Assembly (NCBI GenBank): GCA_030549175.1
Contig: JAUKUA010000001.1
Location: 5,518,001 to 5,582,000, forward strand
DNA: 64,000 bases
Origin: Lasiosphaeris hirsuta
Taxonomy: Eukaryota; Ascomycota; Sordariomycetes; Sordariales; Lasiosphaeriaceae
Direction: 5' to 3'
In this document: positions 12,683-25,518 of the stretch, piece by piece
Layout: every line of letters starts with the position of its first letter
Position numbering within the stretch: the stretch's first letter is position 1
Notes under the pieces: model-generated
Database searches by the model: none
Told to the model about the DNA's origin: nothing
What the model saw: only the letters and a program-made list of their open reading frames with translations
Position numbers and translations under genes: made by a program

Positions 12683-12712
12683 TGGCCGATGGTGGCCGAT
12701 GGTGGCCGATGG
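12683..12712. repeat. GGCCGATGGT decamer, three copies
   Basis: Three perfect head-to-tail copies of a 10-bp unit. No similar array is seen elsewhere in the window. It lies in non-coding DNA. Confidence 0.85.
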
Positions 12713-15700
12713 TAGGGAGCAAAGATGCTGCAGGGTATCGACTCCGTACAAGTTGGCATTTTCTGCCCGATAGGAATGACTCGGAGTGGAGAGCATGGCA
12801 TCAACAGTTTCTTATCGTTGCTTGCTTTTCCTAGTTGGCCAGACTGACGCCCTCGGCAAGCCCAGGTAGTGCGGCATGTATAGAGTTATACACCGTGTCC
12901 AGCTGCCCAAGTGTGGTTTGTTATTCCGTGGTTACGAGTTGGGCCTTTGGACTACCTCTCGTTCACATCTGCAGTGTCACCTATCGAAATTGCCACTACG
13001 ACGCAGTCTGCTGTTTCTTTCCTTGACCGGTCGATGCTGTCGTCTCCTCAAGAGGCAAATCTACGGAAGATATGGGGTGTGAAGAATGAAGTACGTCAAG
13101 AGGGGTGGGCACATAGGGCGAAAAGTCGGGGCTGCTGAGGTTGTTTGCGGAGGGGGGTCGATCCAGTCGGCTCGGGCTATGCATCACGATGAGGCTGAAG
13201 TACTTCCAGTTCGCGAGAGAGAAAAGAGAGGAAAGAGAGAAAGGCAAGTTCCAGCACTACGTTGCAACCGAGCACATGCTAGCCAGAAGGATCGTGGCGT
13301 TTACCGACTCCCATCACCGATCCTTTGCTTCTTTTTTGCAATCCATCACTCGACAACAAGGGGGTTGGGGCGAACGGAAATTCAAGGAAATGCATGAGCC
13401 GAGGTCGGGAAACGATAGTACTGCCAGGCCCCCCACAGGGTCATCGAGATCTATCCTCTCTCTCTGTGTCTGAGGACTGGGAACATGTGGCATACGACGC
13501 CAGGTCTTCCTGTTTTCCATCATGCTTCTCCTTGGGGTGCCCGTTTTCTTCTACGGGTTTTTGTTTTCAAAGAGCAACACAACGGTGTCGAGGACAGTGT
13601 AGTACCAGAGAAGAAGAAACAACCCATCTATCCAGGGGGCGGGTGGCAGCGTAGCCGCGATGCAAACAAATAAGCTGACAAAAACTTGTAGTAGTAGAAT
13701 AAAAGTTTCGCGCCATTTGTGCATGTCGTGACCAAGCTGTTCTCTGGGCTGTGGGAACCCCGGCCGTCGATTGCTGTGGCGTCGTGTATTCACCTTGGTA
13801 ATGCAGCTGATCTCAGCTATCTATCCATGATCAGACTGGCGATGCCCTCGGACCCATACTACTAATACGTCGTACGAAAATAACCCCAAAGTAGAAATCG
13901 CCGCCGTCGAGATTAGTACATATCGTGTCAAAGCAATGGTAGAACACGACACATCTATTGACCATAGACTCGGTTTGAGATGCCAAGTTCAATGGGAATT
14001 CGCCCCGCCGTGTACCACCTCTCAGGTCAAGATTTGACTTGGGATAACACTCGAATGAATGAACACATGGCAGTTATGGAATTATTGCAGATTATCGTAC
14101 TAAACAGCACATATGTAGCTCCGAAATTCAGCGCGCAAAGCATAGCAGGGTGTACCTACCTTACCGAGCAACTATCCGACATGATGCCAGCGATGATGAT
14201 GCTTTGGCATGAGCGAGAAGGAATGTGAACACTGGTAGCCCCAATGGCATACGCATCAAGACACAGCCTTTAGGTTGCAGTGTGTATTGTGCTAGATCTG
14301 ACGGCTGTTACTCAATTCGCGACATGAGCTCACTGAATTCTATTGGTGTTTTCTTCTTGTTTTCGACGGTGACCTTCCGGGGCCATCGCCAATCCGTTGA
14401 AGATCATTTCCCGCTATTTTTCCCATTGTTGAACTTCCCTAGCCTAAAACCAAGACTAAGTCCCGTAGCCACTAGCCTATTCTACCATACTTCTTTGTGT
14501 GTCGTAGTGTCAAACTGAAAACGCAATGGATCTAATTTCTTTTCGCATGGGCCAGGTTCGGTGGCGGTACCTTTAATTCGAAGGTAAAATCGAGACCAAG
14601 CCCGCAAGGATCATCGCCGTACCTAGTGGTGTCGTCTCCGAGAAGAACACACGCCATCCAAAGCCTAGGAGCGGCCAGATACAGGCCGAAATTATCGGGC
14701 CAAGATGTCATCTAAATGGATCACGGTTTGGTTTTGAGATTATCTTTTTTTCTTCTTTGGCGATGTGTGCAATGTGGTCTTCGTACTATGGCACCATATG
14801 ACACTGGCAGCTGTTTAGGTTTACTCACCCAAGCTTACATCTCCAACACCCCTTTGTTTACCTCGTTTAGTAGTCTACTTGAATCAACTGCCATGACTGT
14901 CACGATGACCCAAGGGCTGCTAGAGACCCCCAGGCTGGATCCCATATGCTCTCCCTCGAGGCGCTCAAGGTAGATAAGCCATCTCGGGCTCGAACCGCAG
15001 TTGAATTGGTGCCGAGTATGTATTTATTTTATGGAAAACAATAAAATATGCCCCTTAATGTCTGTGCTGATGGAGCTTTTACTTTGAATTCCGATAGGGA
15101 CCTCACTCACGGCCATGCAGTCAGTGCCAGAATTCGAGCACCAGCACTGCCAAAGTACAATTCAAGTTCCGATCCAACGAGCCCGACAGTGTTGCGAGAT
15201 CGGCAGATCAGCGGCCAGGGCAATGAAATTACAAATGAGAGCTGTCGCATGTCTTCCCAGACAGGTTCAACTGTAGTGGCACCATCCGTACCATCCTTGA
15301 CACGGTCTCTTTGCGCCTCACGCCGTGAGGCTCACGGTATTGCGTGTTGTTTCCTCGAATGTACCCGTCGCCAAAGGTAGGTGGTTTCCCCCATCCCCTC
15401 CATGCACTCGGAGTAACTCCCGAATCAGGAGGCAAGAGTAGTCCTAGAGCCGGGCTTGGTGTTATCACCCTCGGGCTCAGTTTGTCAAGGAAACTTTCCA
15501 ACCCAAACCAGAGACGTAATGGAGGTACCCGCCACTGATGCAATTTAGGACCGTCAAAGATCCATATTTGCGCGAGGTGGTGGAAACGTGGCCCTTTACC
15601 CTACCTTGTGCTTACCATGGCTGCCAACAGCTGAAAACGAGATTGGCGAGTGAACTAGTAGTAGTACTTGCCGGCCCTCACCTACCTCAATATCATTCAA

Positions 15701-15779
15701 CCTCACTCGGGATATCCGCCATGGAGCGACACTATTGGGCGGGCGGCACGCTGCAATGATCACAGCTCGAATGAGGTAC

Positions 15780-15801
15780 CTACCTACTCTAAGGTAGGTA
15801 G
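15780..15801. repeat. Inverted repeat of the AGGTAGG motif
   Basis: CTACCTAC and GTAGGTAG form an 8-bp perfect stem around a 6-base loop. The ACCTACC/GGTAGGT word is scattered through the non-coding parts of the window (for example 3530, 4630, 9472, 14150, 32613), and here it occurs as a hairpin. Confidence 0.7.
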
Positions 15802-18800
15802 CATATCAGGACACACCTTCGGTAGGCGCGGATGGATGTGCTATGGGTTGATCCATGCCGCGGAAGGCGTGTAAGTTCACAAGGGCAATCACGACTGAGG
15901 CTCGACTTTTGAAAATAGGGGTAACCACGCCTCCCAAAACAAAACAAACCAAAACAAAGCAGGCCTATCAGATACGAAAGGTAATCTGCACGCATGGTGC
16001 CGACACCCAGAAAACCCCCTCACTCCCCTATGCGCTACGATCAAGTTTTCGGCTTCTCGATATCGAACTTGATGATAGCTGCATGTGAAGGCCGGGTTAG
16101 CAATTCCGCCAAAAGACTATCGACGTCGATCATAAGCTGCCCGCCTCGGCCGACTCCAGAGAAAGCCCGCGATAGTGCGGAGAAAGAGACTCGCTTTTGC
16201 GACTATATTCCCCATCTTCCCATCCTACGCAACAGGATGTAGGCGAATAGCGCGTGGGTTCCCCAGACTCCTGCGCTACTTTGCAGATCTTTGTCGATTT
16301 TGAGCGCAAGCAGAGTTACCAGCTTGCAACTCGGTATCCTCTAGATCCCTCCTTCAGAACTTAAGCGTTCAATATGCCCAACCAACCCGGGTCGAAATCG
16401 CTGCTAACGACCCAGCCGTACTAGGTAGTCGCGACAATCCCAGCACTCACCTCGCACCCCTCTGGTTCGGCCGGACTTGCTTTTTCTGCCTTGCAGGACC
16501 CGGGGCCTCTTACGGAAGGCGACGAACATACATACCCTGGGCATCGCAGATGTGCTCCGCCATCATTATCCCCCGGTTTCCGCATATATCGGCCAAGGCA
16601 TCTCAATTGGGCTACTGACTACAACCCCAGGGGCTGCCAACACGTCGACGATGCTATGGAGCGCATAGGGCAGCGTAATCTAGGATTGTGGAAGAATATT
16701 GGGGTTGTTTTGGGCATGCCTTGCTTCCTCCCCTCCTCTATTCCATGGCCCCCCCTCCCCCCCCCAAACCGCAAAGGAACACGGATTGCGATGCATCGTG
16801 TCGGGTCTTCAGCGACCGAGGCTTGTCAATTATTTTCATCATCTCGAATCACATCTCACATCACTTACGTCCCATTTCATTGCTGACCTCGAACGCTCGG
16901 ACGAAACGCGAACAAAGAAAGAAGGCTAGGGTGTGAATCGTGACAGTCGCGACACCCTAGCAAGCCTAGTTCTTAGGTTGCATCAGCGCAGATGAAGTAG
17001 TATTAGCCGCATTGGAAGGCCAATGCAAGAATGGTTGAAAGGAATGAACGGGTTCCATGCGTGGCCCTGGGACCAAGGCCTAGGACGCGGTCCTAGGCTA
17101 CACGAGGTAGGTTGTCTTCTTGGTGGTTCGGATACTAGATCCGTCAGAGTTCTCACGACTATGGATAATCAGGGCGGGGCAGAGCCGTGGGTCGAGGAAT
17201 TCCCCACCAGCGTTACGACACCCACCGAGTTTTTTTCTCTCTTCTTTTATTGACGATCCGATAGCGCTTAGCCTCAGCACTGGTGTAGCATCACGCCAAC
17301 AAAACACGCTACCGTTTTTCTCACCGTTTCAGATCCGCCATGCCACCATCGGCTCCCCATAGTTTTTCTTTTTTCAAGGCAAGACAATGTCCCAGATCTT
17401 GCCGGTCTCCGAGAGCACCTCGATCTTTGGTGTCTATGCTTGATCCTAAGGTCCAGCAACCTACACTACAGAATCCATCAAACCGGGAATAATGGATGGT
17501 CTGAATGCGGTCACGGTGTCGATTCTGATGGTGGTGACAGCCTCTCCGCGAAGAATACTACTATTGCTGGGAGTGGGTACAGCAGCCTTGCAAGGCGAGA
17601 TGCCTTTCCTATCCGCATTCCCTGCACGTTTGCTTGCTGGGAAACTGAGCAAGTCTGTGCTCTCCGCGCAAACGGCACACCTTCCTATTTCGCAAACCTT
17701 GAGGAATTTCCTGCTTCCTCCTATCTCTCAAGCCACCTAGCAAGCCACGAGCTGAAGTACCGCCTCCATGGTTCTGCTTATCCAATCCAGGTAGTATATT
17801 GCTGCCATGGCAGCAGTCGATGGACGACGGGTGTCCTCGAGTGTCAATGTTCCCTTCTCGGACATAACCTGATGTTGAGCGTTCAATATCTAGCTCAAGA
17901 TTCAGAGTAGACCATACCTAGACAAAATCTCTATGGTGTCGAGTAGGACCCTTAGGAGTAACTGGAACTCTCATCTGCGTGGGTCCTGCAAAGAAAGAGT
18001 GAGATAGACGACCAAAATCCAAAGGCACTTGGCAACGGCTTCTTGAACCCCTTTTGGAGGTGCCATCCGGAGCTCGCGCTGAATCCCGTTAGCGGGAAGG
18101 TGTGAAAGGGGTGGTGGCACTTTGCCGCGTTCGCAGTTCGTTTGGGCGCTTGAGCAGTACCTGGAAGTGTGCACTGTACTGCATAGTATGTATGTACCTA
18201 CACATTTATATACATGCTGCATGGTAGCACTCAGGGGCCATGTTTCCCGACGGCATTTACGCACAAGAACGCCGCGTCCGCCTGCCCACTGCCAGTGCCT
18301 ACCACACATGCCTCCGACCCCGAGCGCACATCGTTATCATAACACCCGCTGGAGACAAGGGGAAAAAAAAAGGCCCTCCACACCATACTTTCCACGGGGG
18401 CACTAGGCAGAAGACAGGGGAAGCGGAAACGACGCATTGCAACCTCATCTCCTTCCTCTCTCCGTTGCGCGTTTGTGCACGGAGCTTTCTGTCGGTGCAG
18501 CAAACTGCAGGTACCATTGGAGTTTACCAGGTGGCGAGTTGTGTGGTGAAGTATTTTAAAAATATAGTATCTTTTGCAGAGAGTTTCTCTGTTGTCTTCA
18601 AAGTCACTGGAACCGATATGTGTGCTGAGGTTTAAGGTTAATTGACGAAGCGGCGACGGGAGGAGAGATGTACACACCAACAACTCCCGTGTCGGGAAAG
18701 GGGCCACAGACCGTATGCGCCCACAGATTGGGTTGAATACTGCCATACAGTAGTATGCACGCAGCAAAGAAAGGAGACGGCTTATTCGACGTGATCTCGA

Positions 18801-21800
18801 TGGCGCGATCGTTCTCAATGGCGCGGAATTCATGCGATGGCTAGACCGGTGTTAGAGTGACCAAGGTGGAGATGAAACGGGGTGGCGTTCTGTCAGCACG
18901 CAGTTGGTTTCCGCTTTTGGGTGTAAAAATAACCCCGGCTCAGGTGCCCTAGGCTGCTTGACCAGGGACGAAAACCTGAGGAGAAGGGACCGCCGAGTTC
19001 AACCCGAGCCGTGCGCCAGGGGGCCCCTCAGGGGGTACCGGGTCCCTCAAAATGGGCCTTCTAGAAGCTCACTTGACGGCTTGAGTACGGGCAGAGTCCG
19101 CAGCCACATCCCGCACCGCGCAGCGATCGTGACCGGCCGTGGTCACCTTGGATGGCGCACCCCCTCCTGGCCAGCAGTGATCAGCGGTGACTAGCCGTGA
19201 TAATACAGAAACCTGTCCCTGGCAAGGCATGAAAATTGCCAAGAAAACCCCCGCGTCCTCCCCGATCGCCACACTTAACTGATCCTCCGTGTACCATCTC
19301 ACCGCGCCAGTGGTGAGATGTCTTGCAGGCACCGCCTCGTCCCTGCTTGCGCCGTGACCACCGAGAGCGTTTCAACGTCCCGAGATGGATGAGACGATGA
19401 AGGAGAGGGCGGCGGTCCTCCACGAATCCGTTTTGCTGTGACGAGTTTGTAAGGAATTCGGGACGCGCCTGGGCATTGGTCATTTTGGCGAGACTCATTG
19501 CTTCCAGCACGACCGTCCCAAGGACTTGGGACCGTTCTGAATATCTGGGAGGAGGGGTGGAGAACGATGTATGAGATCTGCCGTCGGTTACAAGTTGCAG
19601 CTATGCACTCTTGCCGTCTTGCGGACCGATTAGTTACCTTGGAAAACTATTGCTGGATGCTACAGGAGCAATGAAATATGTGAAACGGACCTGCCTCGCG
19701 CATGGCACTCCAACTTCGGGGTGCCTTAGGATAGTGGACGTCTAGGCACCTGTGAAGAGAAGAGAGGCAGACACTCAACAATGAAAGTGCAACGAATGTG
19801 AGGCGAGTCAGGAGCCAATTGCGGTGAGGGAAAGTGAAAGTGCCCGCGACTTGGCGTCTCAATCAAAGCCCCAGCATCACACACTAGAAGAAGCATGGAT
19901 CCATAGATGTGTTCGACAAGGGCAATTGGCGCAAATAGGTTGTGACGGGGGCTGCTGGGTCTGGCCTATTGGGGCATAGAGGGGCCGTTTGTTAGTGGTG
20001 CCGTCACAAAACGTGGCATTTGACGGGCAGTTTTCGCTCGTCATCTGACGGGTATCAGAGACAGCTGGAAGCGCGTCAAGAATTAGGGTAGGCGCACTGG
20101 GTGTTTCCTTTTGCTTCGGTTGTCAACCGAGGAGGGATCTACACGGTACGTTTTCTTGGGGCTTGACACGCCTAGCAAGGATACCAACACTTGGCTGCTA
20201 GGCTTGATGCCTCCATGCCATACCCCGCAATATCTAAAAACTCACAATGGATCCTGGCTCTGCTCGACGATGGATGCGAAAGGTCGACTGGACGCTTGGT
20301 CTGCGAGCCTTTTCTCTCAAGAGTCAAAGCATCATCATCGAGCGAATGGAGGTGCGGGAAGTTGTGGGAGAACCCGATGCGTCGGGGAGGCGAAGTGTCA
20401 GACCAATCGCGTCGTGAGGGGACCCAGTTGCAGACGGGAGAAAGTGTTGGGAAGCAACCCGGAAAGCATCACACCCTCCTGGCGGCGGTGCGATTATGCA
20501 TCCTGTATCTCGACCGGGAGGCTGGGAAAATTTGGAGGCTGGCGAGAATCAGGCGTGCGCAGGCTTGCGCAGGACAGCTGAGACGGCTCCCATTATCCTT
20601 TGGCATCTATCAGTCGGTCTCAGATGTTATAACCCCAAGGAAATGTATGTTTCGGACGAAACCGCCCAGCTTCGGTCTCGTGGTTAGTTGTCAGTGGTTG
20701 GCATTGGGACACGAGCAACAGGAAAAGGAGCAGACGAGTGGCCCCATGCTGAGATGCGCTGAAGGTGGTTTTCGCTGGCGGATGGTGTACATCGATTGGT
20801 GTTCTTGGTGGAGGGTGGTGGACAAAAACGAAGGCCTCCAGACCAGTGAGGGGGCTCGGGCGACGTTCTGCCCCGTGAGAGGCTCAACCAAGTGCGCCAT
20901 CGAAGACAGCCCCCCAGAAGCCCAGATCGATGGAGACAACTGGAAGGGACAAGCGAGGCCAGCCGGACGCCACTGCTCACACAGTGTGCAGACGCAGCAG
21001 AACACAGAACGCAGAACGGAGCAATCGTGCACGACTTCGGTTCCATGGCATTGGACGGTTTCCTTTTGCTTTTGCGGTACCTGCTCCCGCCAAATGCTGA
21101 CTTTGATGGCCGACCTAAATAGCAACACCAAATCTTGGAAGAATCCAGCAACTCTTCAGAATGCCCGCGCGCGATAGTGAGCGGCTCGCGTAAGACATAT
21201 ATGCTTTGACTCGCCAATTCCCGTCGACGGTACCTGGTAGTCAATTTATTGAGATCCCATCCCATTCCCGCGCAGGGGGAACGCGGCGACAGGGCTATAC
21301 ACGGGTGGTGTCGACAACCCCACATATGGAAGCCAAAATGCCCCGATAATCACTGGTCAATCAGAGTTCGCATGAGGAAATTGGGGGTTAATATGTCCCC
21401 CCTGAAGCGGCCATACGCGGTCGGCGGTGTATCATCCATCGTAATCGCACGCAGTCTGTAGCTGCCGGATTTCAGCTGGTCCTCTCCAACCGACGCGACT
21501 CTGCGCGAATGCAATTCAACTCTGACACCAATGTGTACGAACCGGTGTGACCCGATAGCAGCCGTTCAGCGGCTCGGCGGCGATATGAAGGCTCTCGTTG
21601 GCTCACCGAGAGAACGTCCTGTCTGATCACGATATCATGTCAGAAATGCCCGTGTTGAGACTCCTTTCATTCACCCAGGCCATTGCCGATTCAACGTTGG
21701 GTATAAGATGACGAGAGTGATTAGTTTCACACGAGAGTGCAACAGACCTAGGATCACACAATCATGGCACAGGCGCAGCACTCGGTTGCGCAGCAAGCGC

Positions 21801-23788
21801 ACAGGAAAGAGGCGTAGTACGACAAATGCCGACCTTGGTTGCCACGTTTTGAGGGCGTCGAAGGACGTCGGTATCGGTGTTGGTGCCGGCGCCTGGCGGT
21901 TGCGCATCCATGCTTGGCTTTGGGTTGGTCTGAGACTCAACTGAGGCAAATGGCAGGGCAGGAAGAACAGCCCGGCCCTGGCGATGGAAAGCCTCCAGCT
22001 CCAGCCACTGGGCCTCGTTCCCGCTGACCCGCTGACCGGGCCGTTTGAAAAATAGATGCGGACTAATTGGCAAGGAATGGTACCGTCCGAGCAGTAGCAA
22101 GTCGTTCAATTGTCCCTTGGTTAACGAGTCCGGGCGGGCGGGCGGAAGTGCTAGTGAGGAACCGTGTGGTTGCATTCAGTCTTCAACCCATAAATTTGAG
22201 CACGACGTTCTTGGTTATGGGCCGTCGCACTGCTGACCGCGGCACGACGATCTTGGTCTACCTGGAAAGCACGAGCAACAAAACCACCAGAGACCAAGCC
22301 TTCTCCCCGGAGCTACCCTACACAAGACGGCGAAGAGTGGCGGTGTGGGCGTGCGGGCGGGTAGCCTGGCGGGAAGACATCAGCCTCAATTGTCCAGAGC
22401 ACGGCAATGGCCGTCCACGGCGCCCGGCAGACGACGGTCGGGCTGCACCGTCTCGGTCGCCATCTTGGGCAATCGGCCGTGGGCTGGGACATGGCTGGAT
22501 GCTCCCAATGCTCTCGATGTACCCAGGTTGAACTTTTAAAGTCGGTTCAGCCAGGCCCCAGTCTCTTTCCCCGCAGTATTCGTGGAGCGCGACGCAAATT
22601 GCCGTTTTACAAGCTGGTGGTCCTTTGCTTGACCATTACTGGCCCTCAGCTGCGGTGTCTAGTATGGCACAACCGTCCCGGACCGGACAGTGCGAACCGG
22701 GAATGCGGTCGCTTTGGGAAGAGCTGCAGCAGCTAGGTTACCCCTGTCGGGGGCCTGTGGACCACCCAGCAGGCCAGGGCGAGCCAGGAACATGGCGGTG
22801 GCCTTGGCACTACCCGCTTGGGTTGACCTCTGTGCCTCTGTCTGCTGCACCTGCATGTTCGTCGATGAGTCCCATCTTCGCCCCCCTCCCCGGGGCTTGG
22901 CCCTCCCCAATGACTGGACCCCGGCGTCCTGGCGCCCGCCCTGGTCCCATCAACAGGAAACTGTCGCCTCCCAATCGAAGCCTCAGGAGCACTGTGGCCC
23001 TGACCTAACCTTGTCAACCGCGGGCGCGATGTACGTTGGACAGCCCGGCAAAGCAGAGATGCATCCCATTCGAGACTCGATGGAACGAGGCCCCGCACCC
23101 TCGCCGCCAGCCAAGATGGCCGAGGTCTCTGAGCCCTCCCTCACTCGCTCACTCGCTAGTGCCCAAGATGGAAGGACCCATTTCCCATGGCTGCTTGGTC
23201 CACACTCAAGGCGACATGCGCATTTGTCGTTCCTGTGCGTCCAAACGCTGGTTAGCCCGAGGAATCTCGACCCCATTTGTTGTACATATGTCCCGCCCCC
23301 CTTGGCTGGCCTGCCTCTCGTGGATCTGGTTTTTTTTTTTTTTTTTGACCCTTCTTGCCCTTCCCCAGCACTGGCCACGAGTATCTCGAACCCTCTCCTT
23401 GTTTGAGACTCGATCTTCCTCTTTGTACACTGTTCTTCTCAGCCTGGCCATGATGGCAGTTTAGTATCGAAGTTATTGCTGCTGCTGACGAGCCCTGCCA
23501 TATAATACTACAAGTTCGACCAAGCTTCTGTGACCGGTTTTCGAAGCCGATGGGTCCATGAAATCATACTGCGCCAATATCTAGGTCCGCTCCGGCTACC
23601 GTATGCCAGGAGATCGAGCCTTACCGACGCGTCTCCCCAACAGGAATTGAGAGACCACCGCTAGGAGTTACTGTTCTCGCTTGGATAACGGTACAGGGAG
23701 CCTACCAAGGTTCTAAGAGGAGGTGGAAGAACCCGATTCAGGACCGACCTGAGTAAGAATCCGAAATCAGGATCCGAAGGGTGTTGCA

Positions 23789-25518
23789 ATGGCGAACTCA
23801 ACAGCCAAAAATGGCTGTCCCGCGCCCTTTTTCCAGGACACGCTGTTTACACAAGGGGGCTGTGAGTTGCGCGAGCTTGGAGTATCTGACGACGTTTACT
23901 GACCAAGTCTCCAGTTGTGGAGGGAAGACTATGCTCAGTCGTAACCCCTGAGCTCACCTGCTGCTTGCCGTGTCCGATGACGGATTGGGCATACCCTGAT
24001 AGCTTTCAGACAATCGGCAAGAGTGCGCAATGGATATCAGTCGTGAGCACTGCATGCTGTGTCTTTCTGCTGCTATCTTGGGCGGCGCTCCCGGTCGACA
24101 AGACTTTCAGGCACTACCTCAGCATCTCCCTCACTGCGGCAGTTACACTCATGAGCGTACGTCTTGTTGAATTTCACCCACACGCATGGCGAGGCTCAGA
24201 CTGACTGGCTTTACAGCTTGGCTTTGTAATTCCCCTCGCATCGCGGCCGGATCAGTGCTTTGACGCCATCACCCCGAACTCCATGCAGACCAGCTCAGTA
24301 TGCGCGACGTCAGGCTCTTTCTTGATCGCGGGAGGCTGGGCAGGAGTTATGTGGGTTTTCTTGCGGGCCTTGTCCCTCCATCTGCAGATCTGTTGGCAGG
24401 TCGTGGTGGGTCGCAACTTCATGTGGTTCTCGCAGGCTGTTGGCTGGGGAATTCCGATTCTGGGTGTCATCCTCGCCATCGTCCTCAGCGGGGTGTCGTT
24501 TCGATTCGGCTCTACCTGTCACATCAACCACAAGAACAGCCTCGCTGATCTATGGGTGCCTTTGTTGGTATTTTCTGGCTTGACCATCATCATCCAGTTT
24601 GCCACCTTTGGTTACTGCATCAAGGTCTACCTCGCATCGCTCACCGATAACAGCGCCTCGACGGAGGGCTCCGGTCTGCCTTCTTACACCAACAGCATCA
24701 GGACCATGACCCCGAAGCAGGCCTACCGGCGAGTTCGTCGCGTCATTGAGCTCCAGTGGAGAGGCATTGCTATCGTCCTCATCATCGTCACAGACGTGAT
24801 CTTCTTTTCGATCGTCTTCGTGTTTCAAGACAATACGGTGCAAGCTGTCAAGCAAGATCAAAACGTTGCCGCCGACTGGGTCGGCTGTCTCCTGCTTAGC
24901 GGCGGGAAGAAAGAGCCGTGCCTAAACAAAGCCGGCGCGCTGGTCGTCAACATGCCCACGGTGGGCGCAGTCCTATGCCTCTTGGCGGTAAGCCACCCCG
25001 TCACCCTACTGAGTGTTTCGAAACCTGACAACTAGTGGCATTAGATCAACGGCATTTGGCTCCTTCTCCTACTGGGCCGCTGGTCCATGGTTACGGGCTG
25101 GCGAGATATCTTCTGGAACCTCTCGGGCCGAAGCAAGAGGGAATTTGTCTCAGTCGATGCACGACTAGACGACCTCAAAAAAGACACACGTTCGTACGAG
25201 ATGCTGTCCCGGGATTCCGGGAAGACCATGGACGAATCAGTAACACAATTCGTAGTGACTCCCCTCTCCCCGACAGCTAAGTTACCCCTGAGGAGTCCAT
25301 CGTCAAACCGGGACTCCACGGCCAGCAACAACGACGGCCGCCGAACCCCAGACTATTTTGGCCATACGGCGCGATATCACGTGCCTGAAAGGTCATTTTC
25401 GAGCCCACGCGCCCCGCAACAAACAGTAACGTGGGACGCGAGGGATATGTACGCGAGGCACGAGTTGCCGGCGCAGAACGACCCGTATGTCAATCCGTTG
25501 GCCATGAATAGGATATGA
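23789..25518 (+). CDS. Fungal seven-transmembrane (GPCR-like) receptor
   Basis: Putative G-protein-coupled receptor of 519 residues at the plasma membrane; ligand unknown. Exons: 23789-23861, 23915-24156, 24217-24987, 25045-25518; all introns are GT-AG, 53-60 nt. The ATG at 23789 lies in a short first exon, and splicing restores a Cys-rich extracellular segment with CCLPCP. Seven hydrophobic segments follow: WISVVSTACC.., the HYLSIS segment continuing through the exon 2/3 junction to LGFVIPLA, FLIAGGWAGVMW.., AVGWGIPILGVILA.., PLLVFSGLTIIIQF.., GIAIVLIIVTDVIF.., and the one spanning the last intron (LCLLA-INGIWLLLLL). The third loop and the roughly 135-residue tail rich in Ser, Arg and Pro would be cytoplasmic. 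It resembles fungal receptors that annotation pipelines relate to secretin-like or Frizzled/cAMP-receptor-like families; that assignment is from memory of the family. An RRVRRVIELQWRG stretch before helix six fits a G-protein contact loop. Confidence 0.85.

Larger units (their letters stand above)
7433..23788. other. 16-kb gene-poor region
   Basis: Many open frames occur on both strands, the longest being 328 residues at 20191-21177, but none reads as a known family, none joins across plausible introns into one, and several are rich in Cys and Trp as non-coding GC-rich frames tend to be. I see no transposase, reverse transcriptase, long terminal repeats or strong AT bias of the kind left by heavy RIP. 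What can be seen is simple sequence: T13 at 8871, G20 at 9763, period-7 arrays near 9.85 and 10.87 kb, GTGCGA repeats at 11433, C13 at 12573, a 10-bp repeat at 12683, an AGGTAGG hairpin at 15780, and T17 at 23330. Non-coding RNA genes or fast-evolving short genes cannot be excluded by eye. Confidence 0.55.

Noticed and set aside
14980..15015. Another tRNA-like B-box (GGGCTCGAACCGC)
   Set aside because: I could not fold a cloverleaf around it or find a paired acceptor stem.
20191..21177. 328-codon open frame in the gene-poor region
   Set aside because: Composition is rich in Cys, Trp and Arg, no domain is seen, and rival frames on both strands overlap it.
22690..23406. 238-codon open frame
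   Set aside because: It reads as GC-rich non-coding sequence, runs through a T17 tract as poly-Phe, and has overlapping frames of equal length.
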